A stretch of DNA of 64,000 bases from Axinella damicornis (lineage: Eukaryota; Porifera; Demospongiae; Axinellida; Axinellidae). The stretch lies in the NCBI GenBank assembly GCA_963931865.1, contig OZ007509.1, positions 12,575,671 through 12,639,670 of the forward strand. The letters are read 5' to 3'. The notes below the pieces were generated by a model. That model was not told the origin of the DNA and ran no database searches. It saw nothing but the letters and a program-made list of their open reading frames with translations. The translations under genes and the position numbers were made by a program. Below are positions 36,411 through 49,224 of the stretch, piece by piece (within the stretch, counting starts at the first letter, position 1; every line of letters begins with the position of its first letter).

Positions 36411-38463
36411 TCAATTGCTTATCCTGGCATGCTGTATTTCACTGGCAATCCCATTCTGACCCACTCGTGGGTCTCTCAAAGCTTCCACCAGTCTCCGCCA
36501 TGTTGGGACTCCAGCCTTCTGCACCTGATCCACTCTCTGCAGCCACCCAGCCAGCATCTCAGTAAGGAAGTCTGGAGAGTCTATCAAGGGCCTGAGTCGG
36601 TTGTAGTCAAGGCCCAGGACTAGACCAAGGTTGATCACTGCTGTTCTGCCCAGTGGGTGGAGGTAGACGGTGATGTCAGCTAGGTCTTTGATACCTGCAA
36701 AGTGTTAACCGTATTGTCATGCCGATATCTAAGTGATCGGTTACATACTAGGAAGCTATACGTAAGCACTAGTGACCTACCAAGTGTTTTAGTTCCTTCC
36801 TGTACTGACATCTGAGTAGTAGTAATTTCCGATGAGAATTCGTTTGGAATAGCATCTGATGAAAAGTAAAGATACAGAATGCATTATGACTACATAAACA
36901 CTATGATAGAGTTGCTGAGGTAGTCTGACACTCATTATCACTGCAGAGCTACTATCACTTATCAAATGAAGTTTTAATGTTGAGACATGCATTCATTTCT
37001 ACATTTATGTTGCTATAGCAACAAGATATAACAATTAGTAATGACCAACCTGTGGGTGAGAGTACAGTGCTTTTACTGCTAGGAGACAATACTCCAGGAC
37101 TTGGAGGCAGTGTGCCTGCAGCTGGAAGATTAAAAGCAAATATCAGGTTTGGGAAAAATATTCTTCACGGTTTATAAGCACAGTGGATAGTGAATGTCAA
37201 TGTAGCTCTAAAGTTTACATTGCTCATATAAAATGATGAATGAATTAATCACCTGCATCTGGGATGTAGAGGGTGAAGAATGAGCAACCCGTTGCTCCAA
37301 TCAGGTCAATTCCATGCTCAAGGCACACATGAGGTTTGTCTACATATGGCCAACGAAGGAGCAGCTCACACCTGGGAATCATCTGACCACCACGGAAGTG
37401 ATCAACATTCCCTTTCCTAATCTGCACAAAAACACGCAGGTAAGCAACTCTTCACTTCAAATTGCACGAGCTCAAGAGTACTACTATAATAGCTAGAGTT
37501 ATGTGTCACTTACTATGGGATTATAAAGTGGAATGATTTTCCAGCCACTCTTCAGCATCACGCCTTCCCTCGGAACGGATAATGAAATATTTTCCCCGTC
37601 AAATCCAAGGCTCATTTCGGTATCTTCTCTGACATGTGATGTCCTGTTATAGAACTCTTCCACAGCCTGGACATGTATTGGGAGAAGGATGGATGTTGAA
37701 AAATTGCTCCATCCAGCATGGTACGCACATGTATATATAATGGGTATACTTACAGTGCGGTGAGCATCAAGGTTCTTGGTGATCACAAAGTGCACTCTGC
37801 AATCATTCACGCCTTTCCTGGTATAGACCTGACCGCAATACTGGTCAAAGATCTCCTTGTCGTGGCCAGCAATTTCTAGGCTCTCAACAGCTCCTACTGA
37901 TGGAGTTGAGAGTGTGGATGTTTCTGTGTTAGCAGGTGCTAGTTGCTTCGGCAGATCATGGGTGGTTTGAACGGAAGTGGGTGGATAAGGTTGGACTCGG
38001 CGGGACCTACGGGAAACTTTCCGTTTGACAACCCCAAACCCAGAAAACTGGGTTAGCGATAAGCTACCGTATGAACTGTGGTGACTGAAGACACCTCCAT
38101 CTCGTGTTTTGAACATGTAAGGTAGCTCTTTCTGGGTGCATTTGGTAGAAACGAAGGTGAGCTGCGAGCACTGCTGATCGCTGGAGAGGACAGCACAGTG
38201 CTGTATCTCAACAGTGAGGGGCTTTGTGAACTTGTGGGGACTGTACACCCAGTAGACTGCACTGATGAGCTCACAGTCAGGAGGCATCCGAAACTGACCA
38301 GACAGACTGACTTGTACATTGAGCTTTGCTTCTGATACTTCAGCTGGTAGACTGCCTTCTGGGACATGAAGCTTGAAGCCGTAACCCTCAAACTGAAGGT
38401 TGTGCGATTCTTGTGAGAGAGTGAATGTCGTTTGTGCAACGATCTCTGCTCCACGGAATGGTA
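36411..38463 (-). CDS. ZU5-UPA-Death protein, copy B (no Roc-COR exon)
   Basis: Close paralogue of the 3' part of the gene at 6634-12334. Exons: ZU5 38463-37754 (GYGFKLHVPEGSLPAEVSEA), UPA-like 37666-37514 and 37421-37253, linkers 37115-37050 and 36855-36781, Death 36694-36411 (LGLVLGLDYNRLRPL, MLAGWLQRVDQ, PTWRRLVEAL). GT-AG borders and phases agree with copy A, although only one of the two duplicated linker exons is present. The Roc-COR exon and its linker are missing: only about 570 bp separate the ZU5 exon from the Kelch block. An in-frame ATG lies upstream within the would-be intron (38510-38512), giving MTMYLMLDLTCTVFSTVPF before the ZU5, so an alternative start is possible. It is either a shortened gene or a 5'-truncated copy. 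Confidence 0.75.
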
Positions 38464-39911
38464 CTGTAGAGAAAACTGTACATGTTAGATCGAGCATCAA
38501 ATACATGGTCATGTGAAATTTATTGTAACATTATAACAAAACAACAGTCTTAGACCAGTACATAACAACTTGGTAAAATGGGTCTAACTCGAGATCTCTC
38601 CTTTATATTCTAATTAGCGCTCCAACAGTCAATAAAAATAAGCTACACCCACAATTGAAGGGCTGAGAACCAGAGTGGTCTAACCCAAAATCAAGTACTG
38701 GATATTCCATGAATTGCACAAAAATGGAGTAAAAAATATGCAATGGGTATGAGCGTATGACTGAAATTTTCAAATTCTTGATTCTGGCTATTTCGCTCTC
38801 TCTCTGCAGTGTATAATGGCAATTATAGACGAATGCTTCTGAGCTCAAATTGACACGATTTACTTGTATGTGTGTACATAGCTGCCTTGAATTCTGAACA
38901 CTGGGTGACATTTTGAAGGACGAGACTCACATAAATATTAGTCCAAGAAACTAAGCTCAGGATAAGAAGTGTTATCAAAGATGGCTGAACAGGATATGCT
39001 GGGTCAGAAGAAGGTAACTAGCTCCCAATTCATCACAACGAGATGACACAATGGAAGGTTGTGTGAATTGCAGAGTTTATAGTGGTGTGACATAAAAATG
39101 ATAATCTTAATTATGTACAAACAAACGCAAGGGGTAGCTTGCAAATGGGTGGTTACAACTGGCATGCTACTCCTTGGTAATACTGTGGACAACCCAACGT
39201 ACTAGTGATCCCAATACAAGGCCAGTGTACGAGCAACTGCATATTATGTACTGCAACATGAGCTCAATTCTGGTGTTAGCATCTTTCTGAAGTTCTACAT
39301 TCACAAGTGTATAAAACATTAAAAATGCATGGAGATGTAGGGATAGCAGAACAGCAAAAAGTAAGAAAACAAGCCGGGATGATAGTAGTATAGTCATGTG
39401 AGATGATTGAAAATGAGACAATTACCAAACGGAATGAGGTGTTTTATCCAACATTATCAAACTTTAGTGCAAAGCAGCAGATGACAATGCAGTAGGGACA
39501 AGCCACCTGGCAACTGAATGCTGTTACAACAGTCAGCTCAAGAGTGGGAAGCTACAGTAGCAGTAAACTGGGACAGACAAGTGAGTTGTACAGACGTCAC
39601 AGGGAGTGATGACTGCAGTGACAAGGAACAATGGCATGCTCCAGCATTTCAAGCTGGTCACTAGATACTGCTACATACAGGAGTTGTAGATGGATAGCGG
39701 AATACCCAGCAGTGCTCAAATATGTACAATCCTTTCAGGGTGCGATCCTGGCAATGTGACATTAGCACAACAGGATGAAGTAGAGGAGGTTGGAAGGTGA
39801 CAATTAGTGGTCAGCAATCACTATCAGTTCACTACAGACATTAAGGTTTGGCACCAGCATGCTCCTGCATGTTTCATGTGAACGTGCTCAGTACAGATAT
39901 TGCCACATGGT

Positions 39912-42900
39912 CTATATAGAAGTACATAACACCATAATATCTGAACTGACTGCAGAATTGCAGCTATTCAGTATTCACCCAGTACAGCCATGCATCATTA
40001 TCTGTTGAATAAATCAGGTCATACCATGTTCAGCTTTCTTATGTCTCTGTTTCTCCAGTTCCCTTGTTCTTTCAGCTGTCCCCAGCTGGCTGCTGTCAGC
40101 CACACCCACCAGGACCCACTGTCTAGAGGAGGGAGTGTCTCCAGACTGAACTGATTCTGGGGGAGGAGAGATGGTACACAAGTACCCACTTCCTTAGAAA
40201 CATTTGGATACCCATGAAAGTAACATAGCAATGTAAACTTAGTGTAAATAAATTGTTAGAATTTACCCATTGGGCAACTATCACACTCTTCCTCCTGTGG
40301 TTAATGAGCCCCAAAGAAAACCTCAATAGTTGCCAAGAGAATGGACTGTGTGTATGTGCAGTAATGTTCACCAATGGAGAACCAGAACTACTGGGTAGTG
40401 AGTCTGTCAGTACTGACACACTAGCTACACAGGATGTGAAATGGTAGCCTCGTCCCCAGCAGAGGAGATGGGGTTGTGAGGATCGAGGAAGGGGAAAGGG
40501 TTGGGTGCTCCATTGTACTCTGTGAGCATTGGCATAGTTAATCATAGTGACTATGACTACTACGAGGAAGCCATGCACACCCATAGTCTTTGTTGTATAC
40601 ACAAAGTAAGGGAGAGGTGCTTCATTCTTTGTGCCATCCAATCTGCCATGCAGCCTCCATTGTTACAATGTGTACTGACTGTGCACAGGAGCGCATAATG
40701 AGGAAGTGAGCGCTCCTGCTGTGCATTCAGTTGTTGCATCACTTCAATCCCAGGTTTTGTTGCTTGCAAAGTATGGACAATTAGACAGTACGAAGAATGG
40801 AAGCACCTCTCCCTTACTGGCATGCATGTCACTAGCTATGCCACACATACCAGGAGACGGAAAGCTGGACAAACTATTAGACAATGACATGTGTATGTAC
40901 TTAATTGTTCAATTCACATTAAGACATTTACAATCAGAGTGCAATGTATAGTATCTCACCAAACTCCAGCACAGCTGTATCAGCCAGCTTGGGATGATCA
41001 TCATCTGATCCCCCACGGACGTAACTTGAACAACCCCCAAATGTTGTGGCATGTACCCGGCCTTTGGCAATCTCAAAGGCAGTGAGGGTGTGTGCCCACC
41101 GTGGCTGTGTGTACGTACCTTCAGGAAGAGTGAGCTGTGGAGAGGGAAGACGACTGACTGGTGGATGCAGGTTCAGTGAGCATACTATTGTACAATTGTG
41201 CAGATCCAGAACCTGATATGAAATGTAGAACACATACATGTGAATTCATTTTCAATAGTAGTAAGACCCTACCACTTAGCCTTGTGCTCAGAACAGCAAG
41301 AAGAGCAAAGGTACGAGGTAACTTACCACACGCATTTTGCTAGTGGGGGGCGACTGTTATAAACACCAAGCGTTGAACGTGTAGTTGGTTGAACAATGCG
41401 CAAAACTTCACTTTTTCGTTCTGAAAATTTTGGCCGTTTGTTGATTATGTAATGCTCACGTGAGGAAACATACCAGGCTCTCCCCGCTTTTCCGTACTGC
41501 AAGCGACAAAAACTGGGCGAGGCCTGGGAACGAGGCTACCTACCACTGCCAACCAGTGTGGACAAAATTAATCCTACAGTCATCAAATTCATAAATCAAT
41601 CACATTGTAACTTCCTTGGCAGAATACAACCATATGTCATTTGGGATACCATGATCCACTATAGAACATTCAGTCAGTATATCACTTATCCAACAATCAA
41701 ATGTGTGCCTCACTATATACCTCCTCCCTACCATATTCCTCTAATTCATACTTCGGTCACTGTTCAGGATAATTGGAAGTAAGATGTTGATTTTAATGGT
41801 CACCTGTCCAGATGATTAGAAACCCAACAAGCAAGCTAGTTTTGTGATTGAGGGTAGATGGCTCAATTAGACATGGACAGAAAGCAAATAGCCACTGCTA
41901 GACCAGTCTGGATGCATTGGGAAGTGGTCGGGCAGAGAGTGGTGACTACTAAAGTTCGTTGACGGATGGGTGTGCTAGAGAGCTTTGATGGTCATGCCTC
42001 ATTGTATAGGAAATCTTATAAGACTGTATGTGTGATGTCAATTTCCACCTAGGTAGTGAGAGTATCAAGCTGTACTTTGTAATTCAAGATGTAAATGCCT
42101 CCAGCCTATAGCCCTGGATGAGAAACCACAGGAAGACACCTCATGCTGTGGATGTGTTCATTGCAAAGACACCAAATATGCTTATTGCATGATACCCTAC
42201 AAGTTCAAAGGATCAGGTGTGCCAATATCTGGCATATGGCACTGCTGTGACATCATCACTTAGCAACACACATCACGAAGCAACATCCAATCAGGCGCAT
42301 GCAATAAATTAGTTATAGCATGGCAACGCGGGCTGCATGCCAGATATTGGCACTGCTGATGTAAAGCCCTCGGGCCTGCGGCCCTCGGGCTTTACGTCAC
42401 AGCAGTGCCAATATCTGGCATACAGCCCTTGTTGCCATGCTATAACTAATACCTGTTGTTCACTGTTGACACTGTAACCTGGGCACTCACAGCCAGCCTC
42501 CACAGTACAGGTGCCATAGTTGCACCTAATCACTCAGGGTTAGAGGTGGCCGGGAGGCTTGATTATCAGGACAGATAACTACACTCTTGTAATACTTACT
42601 GCTAAGCTGCCTGACTATTCATGTACATAGGTACGGCATTGATGTCATGCACACGATGGACCTGAGTGACCCACACAGGGTTCTCTCTGGTTGCCGTTCC
42701 CCTTTTCCTAGAGCACCAACTGTCAGCCAGCCTTTTGCCCACCTATGAATTAAGTTTGTAATTAGCCTACCTAATCAGGACATAACCCACAATCGTTTGG
42801 ATATGATATCCACTCGGCATTATAAAAGCCTGGATGCCTGCCTGTGTAATGACATTTCTGTTCAGGTCAGTTGGTGCGACACTGCACTGACCAGGTCAAA

Positions 42901-45900
42901 TTAGTTTGAAACTGGTGCATGCAGTCGAACTTAGGCAGGGAACCCTTTGATGAACTTTCATGCAGGGTTTCCCCACATGTGTTCCCAAGCAATGAAAACT
43001 AGCAGTGAGAATGGCCTGGGAATGAGGCTGTTGTAGTAAGGTACTTTGGTCATAGTTGGTCCCACCTACACCTCCCTCACCCCCCTCCACCTCCCAGAGT
43101 AGACATCGAGGAGCCAGGCGTCTCCCAGTGTGTTGTTATTGCCATCAACCCCACCAGTCATGAGTAGTACCGGATGGTCATCCCCATAGTTGAGGCAGCA
43201 GGCAGCATGAGCCTGTCTCCCCACAGGCCAAGGGGCTCCCTCTTGCCTCTCCAGTTTGGTCCATTGCTGGGAGAAGTGACAATGAATAGTAGCATGTCAG
43301 AATACACGTCAGGCAAACATGTCAGAACACACACAAACAAAACTCACAGTGTACAGTAGTACAATGGGAAAACCCACTAGCAGTACAATACCACATCAGC
43401 TACTCTTTGCCACCTACACACTACAGTAAAGCACTGACACGGAGTTTTCATAGGTGGCTCAAGAACAAGAAGAGTTATGTAGTGTAGTTTGTATGGTCTG
43501 TTAGTCCATACACTGTTAAAATAGGGTGTACTGGGAGAATACGTTTGGTGTTCTGTTCCACCGTGGGATGTGTTGGTGTAATGAACACTCTTGAGTGTTG
43601 TACAAACTGCCTATTGGTAGCTATAGGTGAGTGTGTATGGTAACTGAAACAATCTGTAACATTCTACAGTTTTGGGCTGAAAAACTCTAGCTATGGCACA
43701 CTTTCAACCCAATTTCTGTGTGACTCGTATTTGCTTAGAAAACATAACATGCTAACTGAAAACCTACTAAGTGGGTCAGTGTGAGTACGTACATACATCG
43801 AACCCCACACCATCATCAATAGTTTAAGCCAAAATCTGAACCCATATAGTTAGGCTTGTTCAGGGGATAAAATTTAATGGTACGTTTTGTAAGCTAGCTG
43901 AAGTGAGCTAGTAACACAGAAAGTGATCCAAATTTCTGTCGTTGGGTTTGTTTCCATATGTGGAATACCTGTGAAAACATCCTAGCATTGCAGGGCAGAT
44001 ACGTCTGCACTCACACTAGGGAACAGTCCATTATGATGAAAACACAAGTAATTCATAACCTATACCTGGTTGGTTTCTGCCTCAGTAAGTTTGAATGGTA
44101 TGTTTTGTGGTGAGCCAAGATTGTTTGGCATACTCACATACACCACTATATATAGGTAATTGACACTAAATTAAGACTGTTTGTAATTCCCATACGTTGG
44201 GTGTACATACAATGGTGCCAGTAGACACATAGCCTCATTCCCAGGCCGTTTTGGCCTGGGAACGAGGCTAATAGACACATTGCATACTGGCCTACAGATT
44301 CTAGTCCTAGCAGTGTGATCCCCAAGTTTGAGGGTTACATGTTTTCAACCCATTCCCATTTTAAGAAAGGCTTGGAAACCATATGCATGAATTAGTTATC
44401 TGGCTTATAGTAAAATCATTGCCATACTTGTAGCTGCATGCAAATGGCATTGTTTATGCATACATCATTAACATTACCTCCATTGCAATAAACATATTGA
44501 GATTTCCTGGTGTAGATTTGTACTATGATAATTACTGCAGTGCACACAATTACTTCCACTGGCCTTTGGAATGTGTCCTATTTCTAGAGTTTGTATACTG
44601 TTACTACTGTCTACACATTTTGCAAGTGCATGCACTCTAATCATATGTACCATTGTTTCAAAATCAATGACGTAGACATCATTGACATATCCACGTCCTG
44701 GCTGGCCCCCTCCGAAATACACGGCCTTGTGGTGGTTTACTGCTGTGAATGTGAAGCCGAAGCAGGGGGGAGGTCTTGGTCCAGTTGTGGTGGGGGAGGA
44801 CCACTTGCCTGCAGAAGTGAAGCAGTACAGACAGTGCTCACTCGCATATTCACTATTATTGGCTGCACTTAATTATACCCTGGATACAAATGGACTTGGA
44901 CTAGAAAATGCTAACGTTTTCAACAACTATCAACCCATTGTAAACATAGAGGCTCTGTACATGTAGGTAGCTAATGAACGCATGCAAACTCCTCATGAGT
45001 TAGACTCATGTACTGCCTCAGCATAAGAAAGTTCCATTCCTGGACCATTTTCAATGTATGTTCATGTCAACCATGCTGCCATCATGATGGTTTCCCCATC
45101 CACATGCATTTCACTTGGGGATAACTGTGGGGAGGGGAGGGGCCGGAAGTCATGTGACTGCTTGTGCAGTAAGGTCACAACACTAGTACTTTCCTCACTC
45201 ACTGCAACAATACTGGCAACTGATACCATCACCAACATGGAGGCCTTGGAATGAGGCTAGGTACCTTGCACACACTCAGGAATGGGGTATGATGATAATG
45301 TCCTGAGGTGCAAGCTTAAAATTTATGTACTCCTTTGCATATGTATACTTCTTTTTGTGTTCATTCCTGATCTGAACCAAGCAGGTGGACATTTTATGAC
45401 ACAGTCAATCTGTACACATTCTCCCCACATATTAAGATGTTACACTCCTGGTAGGGGAAAAATTGGTGAGAGGGAGTAGATGTGTGGCCAAAACTCTGTA
45501 ACTGAGAGGTGAACGTGGAAAAGCATCCCTAGTTTTGCAGGGGGTAGGTTGACCTTTTGAAGAGTGCCCTTGGCTTGAGTCGGTTTTAGTTGGTGTGCGT
45601 GGAATTTTTTTTGAAAGCCTAGGGTAGCCAAACCTCTGTTTTTGAGGGTGGCAGTGAGTTTTGGGCTGTAGCCTGCAAGTGAGGAGAGCAGGTGGTAAAT
45701 CCATCCGCAGTTTTTGGGCCTGTTTTGTGTGTGTATTGATGATGGGGTCAGAGTGTGGGTGGGGCCTTGGAGAGGGTCCAAATTTTCAGTTTCGTAGAGG
45801 GCCATAAATTGAGTTTTAGGGCATTTTCAAGCAGAGGGAGCAGTTTGATGCAAAGTATTGCTGAAACTTGTGTACGCTTTGATGCTGCCCATTTATCCAT

Positions 45901-47203
45901 CAACTTGGTTTCAGAGATCGCGGTACCCATGTTTACTACCTTAAGCTATTGTTTCTAAAGGCTGTTGTACTGTGGTGTGCTGACTACTGTAGCCAACACA
46001 ATCAGTAAGGTCAAGAGTGCATAAATGGCAGGAGTCCCATTTGTGTGCTAAGCAACCTGGTTGCAGGTATTGTTGGCATGGTTACCAGACTTTCTCTACT
46101 GTCTGTTTGTACTGCAGCCACTGCTACTATTGTGAATAGTGGTAGTCGGTTACACAACTCAGTGTCAGTAGTTCAATGGTTAATACACCTCAGACCTGCA
46201 TGTGAACATTGTATGTTGTAGAGCATAACCACACACAAAGAAGGGGAGGAGGATGTGGGATGGGAGGGGTAGGTAGACCATGGGCCATGCAAACTTGAAA
46301 TCACCACTGCACTCATAATTTTCGTCTGGCCACACACACTCAAGTAGACTCTAATTATCAATCACATTCTACAACAGGCTGTTGTGCAATTCAGTGCCAC
46401 ATCAGAACCTTGTTGCTCTGTTTTATAGCTCTTCACATTTATGTTGTGCATTCAAAATGGTTTTACATACTCTACTGTTTGTATGCATTACTACTTATTA
46501 CGGTAATCACTGCTCAACTCAAAATTGTTCGCAGTGGGTGATAATTTTCTAAACTTGGACATAACATATGGACTGCTACCCATGCATTGGCTCACTCAAA
46601 AATTCTCTATTCTAGAGCCAGCCGTGCACCCACACAAAGTATCACACTACAAGTTGCAAAGTTGCTAATCTTACCTTCTGTGATATCAAAGACATGGAAC
46701 TCGTTGGTCCAACCATACCCATCTGTACGGCGAGTATCCTTGTGGAACAATGATTCAGTCTGTATGGGCTCTGTGGGGCGACCGTATCCGCCTATGGTGG
46801 CTAGGTGGTGTGTGCCAAAGAAAACCATGCCACATCCACGCTTTGGCATGGGGCTCTGTGTTGTGTTAGATACTTCTGTCCACATGAGCATGTCAGTGTC
46901 CAGTACGTGAAGGGAGTTGTAATCAGATACTCCATCATAACCAGCAAATGAATACAAGGAAGTTGAGTGTGCCACTGCTGCTCCCTCAATCAGCCCACGG
47001 GGTGGCACTCCTGTTGTACGTTGTTCCTGCCATGTCTCCAGGGAGGGATCAAAGACATTCACAGTTGACTTCAGTTTGTCTTGCCCACCATGATGAAAGT
47101 CTTTTGTGCGTCCACCCCACACATAAGAGTTCGTCCCAACTTGGACTGCTTGGTGGCCGAATCTTGGGGATGGTTGATACCGGGAAGACAGAATGGAGGC
47201 CAT
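39912..47203 (-). CDS. Kelch-repeat beta-propeller protein, copy B
   Basis: Exons matching copy A: 47203-46675 (start MASILSSRYQPSPRFGHQAV), 44808-44651, 44132-44066 (5' border uncertain), 43266-43081, 42742-42635, 41134-40960, 40156-40025 and 39949-39912 (stop, VSSDIMVLCTSI). Kelch motifs include YVWGGRT, LYSFAGYDG, LATIGGYG, AVYFGGGQPG, LLMTGGID and GHTLTAF-like AHTLTAF with TTFGG. Exon 5 is five codons longer than in copy A and keeps a proper donor (GCC|GTACCT). Exon 3 has two fewer bases than in copy A. Reading it from the upstream acceptor (ATATAG, about 13 bases earlier) gives VVYVSMPNNLGSPQNIPFKL in phase 1, which would need another exon-2 donor than the one I chose. This copy has fewer lesions and may be the functional one. 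Confidence 0.7.
41277..41538. mobile_element. 262-bp element of the hairpin family with perfect 9-bp TSD
   Basis: Starts TAGCCTTGTGCTCAG and ends CTGGGAACGAGGCTA. CCTACCACT flanks both ends (41268-41276 and 41539-41547). Copy A has the uninterrupted site CCTACCACTGCCAACCAG at about 15446, an empty site. Confidence 0.9.
42308..42450. repeat. 143-bp near-perfect hairpin
   Basis: ATTAGTTATAGCATGGCAAC at the left pairs with GTTGCCATGCTATAACTAAT at the right. The arms run inward through GCCAGATATTGGCACTGCTG and GTAAAGCCC to a centre CGGGCCTGCGGCCCTCG. A partial extra copy of the inner arm (GTGCCAATATCTGGCAT) lies at 42219. Different termini from the TAG(T/C)CTCG family. Confidence 0.8.
44230..44270. 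mobile_element. 41-bp minimal hairpin element with 9-bp TSD
   Basis: TAGCCTCATTCCCAGGCC, four loop bases, then GGCCTGGGAACGAGGCTA. The flanks are GTAGACACA and ATAGACACA. Copy A at about 17801 has a single AATAGACACA without the element. Confidence 0.85.
45440..45946. mobile_element. TTAA-type element, truncated inverted copy of 49865-50736
   Basis: The reverse strand matches 49865-50260, including a conserved open stretch (GPTHTLTPSSIHTQNRPKN). Its right border GTACCC...CTACCTTAA agrees with the TTAAGGTAGGAA terminus of the other copy. About 100 bases present here are deleted in the other copy. Copy A of the segmental duplication lacks it at about 19660. Confidence 0.7.
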
Positions 47204-47416
47204 CTCTCATACCAGTTGTAGTCTCCGGGGTTGGATCCTAGTTCAAGAAGACAAATGACAGAATTTAAACACATGATCTGGTCCTCTCAACATGTAGTTC
47301 TTCTTATGCACTGCAGTAGTGCATGTGTAAGATGGTCTCATTCACTCCCAGCTCTCGTCTGTTGCAGTATGACAACCAAGCAACAGAGGCTGAGAGTGGG
47401 GGACTGGGAACAATGC

Positions 47417-47612
47417 TGTCCTAAAGTAGCACTGGTTGGGAGGGTGTGGTTGGAGGCATGTGGCAGATAATCACAAGATTCCTCATGGGAGGAGTGCCAT
47501 TGCTCGTTAGTTAAAGGAATCCTTGATGTTAGCAAGAACTTCTCCTACATTGTTGAGAGGAATTTTCAAAATGGGATTCAATCAGTCTCATTCAACTTTA
47601 CATGTGTACAAC
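47417..47612. repeat. Inverted counterpart of 21098-21270
   Basis: Reverse-complement match to copy A inside otherwise collinear duplicated DNA. Confidence 0.65.
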
Positions 47613-47698
47613 TTATGTGCTACTACATCACCATAGATTGGGAACAAACGGGCCTGGGAGAGTCATTGCTACAATCACACTTCCAATGGCAGTGACCT

Positions 47699-47737
47699 CC
47701 AGCCTCATTCCCAGGCCACTACCGCCTTCAGTCTTTG

Positions 47738-47783
<46 letters not shown>

Positions 47784-48181
47784 GTCCAGCCATAATGATT
47801 CCCATTTACATTGGCCCCTCCCAGTCATCATGAACAATGAATGGCACTGATACTGACTTGCGAGCCAGGAGGTCTATGACCTTTCATGCATGAATACTTC
47901 ATCAGAACACAGCTAGGTACCAATTGCACACTCCAGAATGGGACATCATACTATGACTCTATGATTGAGATGCAATTAAGCTTCAAATGTATGCAAATGC
48001 TCTGGTTCCAATCCTAGGACAGACATTACAAGAAAGGGCTTTGAAATCCTTTGTCAGGGCCCTCCCCACGTGTCTAACTGACATCACTGCTCATGACCAA
48101 ATCTCCCAGACCTTCCCCCTCCATATTTGCATACTGCAAGCAATCAAAGACTGGAGGTGGGAGCGGCCTGGGAACGAGGCT
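47699..48181. mobile_element. TIR element of the hairpin family with an internal poly-G
   Basis: The left end CAGCCTCATTCCCAGGCCAC...CAGTCTTTG is the inverse of CAAAGACTGGAGGTGGGAGC...CCTGGGAACGAGGCTA ending at 48181. The left terminus is shared with copy A at about 23289. Confidence 0.6.
47740..47782. repeat. Poly-G tract (43 G), copy-B specific
   Basis: Uninterrupted G run. The paralogous position in copy A (about 23325) has GTCTTTGATCAC with no G run. Confidence 0.9.
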
Positions 48182-49224
48182 ACAGATCTAGGCCCTCCAC
48201 AGAGGCTTTGTTGATGCAGGTTCTCTGATGGTTTTGCAATCATTTTCAGTTGTCAGGAAGGTCAACTTCATGCTGCAAGTTTCAGTGCACTCAGTGCACT
48301 GCCACTGCTTTCAGTTTCAATGCCAACGTTTTCAGTCTCATGCATCTGTAAATAATAACTGTCTGCAATTTGTTTTTCCCCGGGCGTACGTTGGTCTGGC
48401 CATGGCCGTGCTGCTTCCCCCAGCCCGGCTAAGTGTGTGCTTAGTTGTCTATGGAGCTCATGCAACTCTCATCAAGTGTCTAGCGTACGTAATAGGGGAA
48501 GTTTGTGGAACAAAATTATAACCTACGGACTTCAAACAAATGCAATCAAGGGTACCATGTACGCAAGTATTAACCTTACCTTTGTCAACGTGTCTTGCAA
48601 TAGATCTTCAGCACTGCAGCCTTCCAACTGAAACCACACTGTAGCGTTCGAGTGGTATGAAATGTATCACAGAGCTGGAGCAGTAAAAGACAACCCTGAA
48701 TTCAAACTAATTTGAGCCCCACCCCCTACCCATCTACAACAATTGAGCTAGGAGTTAGCACAATAACATAACATGATAACGGTTAGTGCAATGATGGGCT
48801 CCGGGTGTAATTTGCTTGGTTACTGTGGTACAGCTCAATGTTTAAGCTTGCACGAGTGATGGTACAGGCCCGTAACAAGCATGCAAAACACAAAATACAC
48901 AAGCCTGACAAGGGCGCAACTGTAGCTAATTGTGGCCTGCATCTAACACGGACATTTGTTTAAAGACGGATTTTGCTTGCGTACCTGCAGCGTGTCTTGC
49001 AGAGTTCTACTTCAGGCGGTGAAAACTGTCATAATTTGGGCGCATTCTTCATTCTTCGTTGGGTGCGGTAAATCTGACCTTTGACGTCACGAGTTGATTA
49101 GCCTCGGGGCGATCATGAATCGAACTCGACTCTTACGAGCTGAAGCATGTGAAGTGAGACAGCAGAGTTGAGCCTGAGGATCACAACAGCGCACTGTAGG
49201 GGTTATTAAGGTTAGCGCTAAGCT

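Larger units (their letters stand above)
39030..48840. repeat. Segmental duplication, copy B (Kelch block)
   Basis: Same orientation and gene order as copy A (about 12540-24465). Copy-B-specific insertions include 41277-41538, 44230-44270 and about 45450-45946. Two segments differ by a local inversion (47417-47612). Confidence 0.85.

Noticed and set aside
38974..39018. Plus-strand first exon MAEQDMLGQKK followed by GTAACT
   Set aside because: Too short; no downstream exon or family support.
45432..45805. A gene encoding the GPTHTLTPSSIHTQNRPKN protein
   Set aside because: It is part of a TTAA-ended repeat present twice in opposite orientation; open in two frames at once, with no domain.
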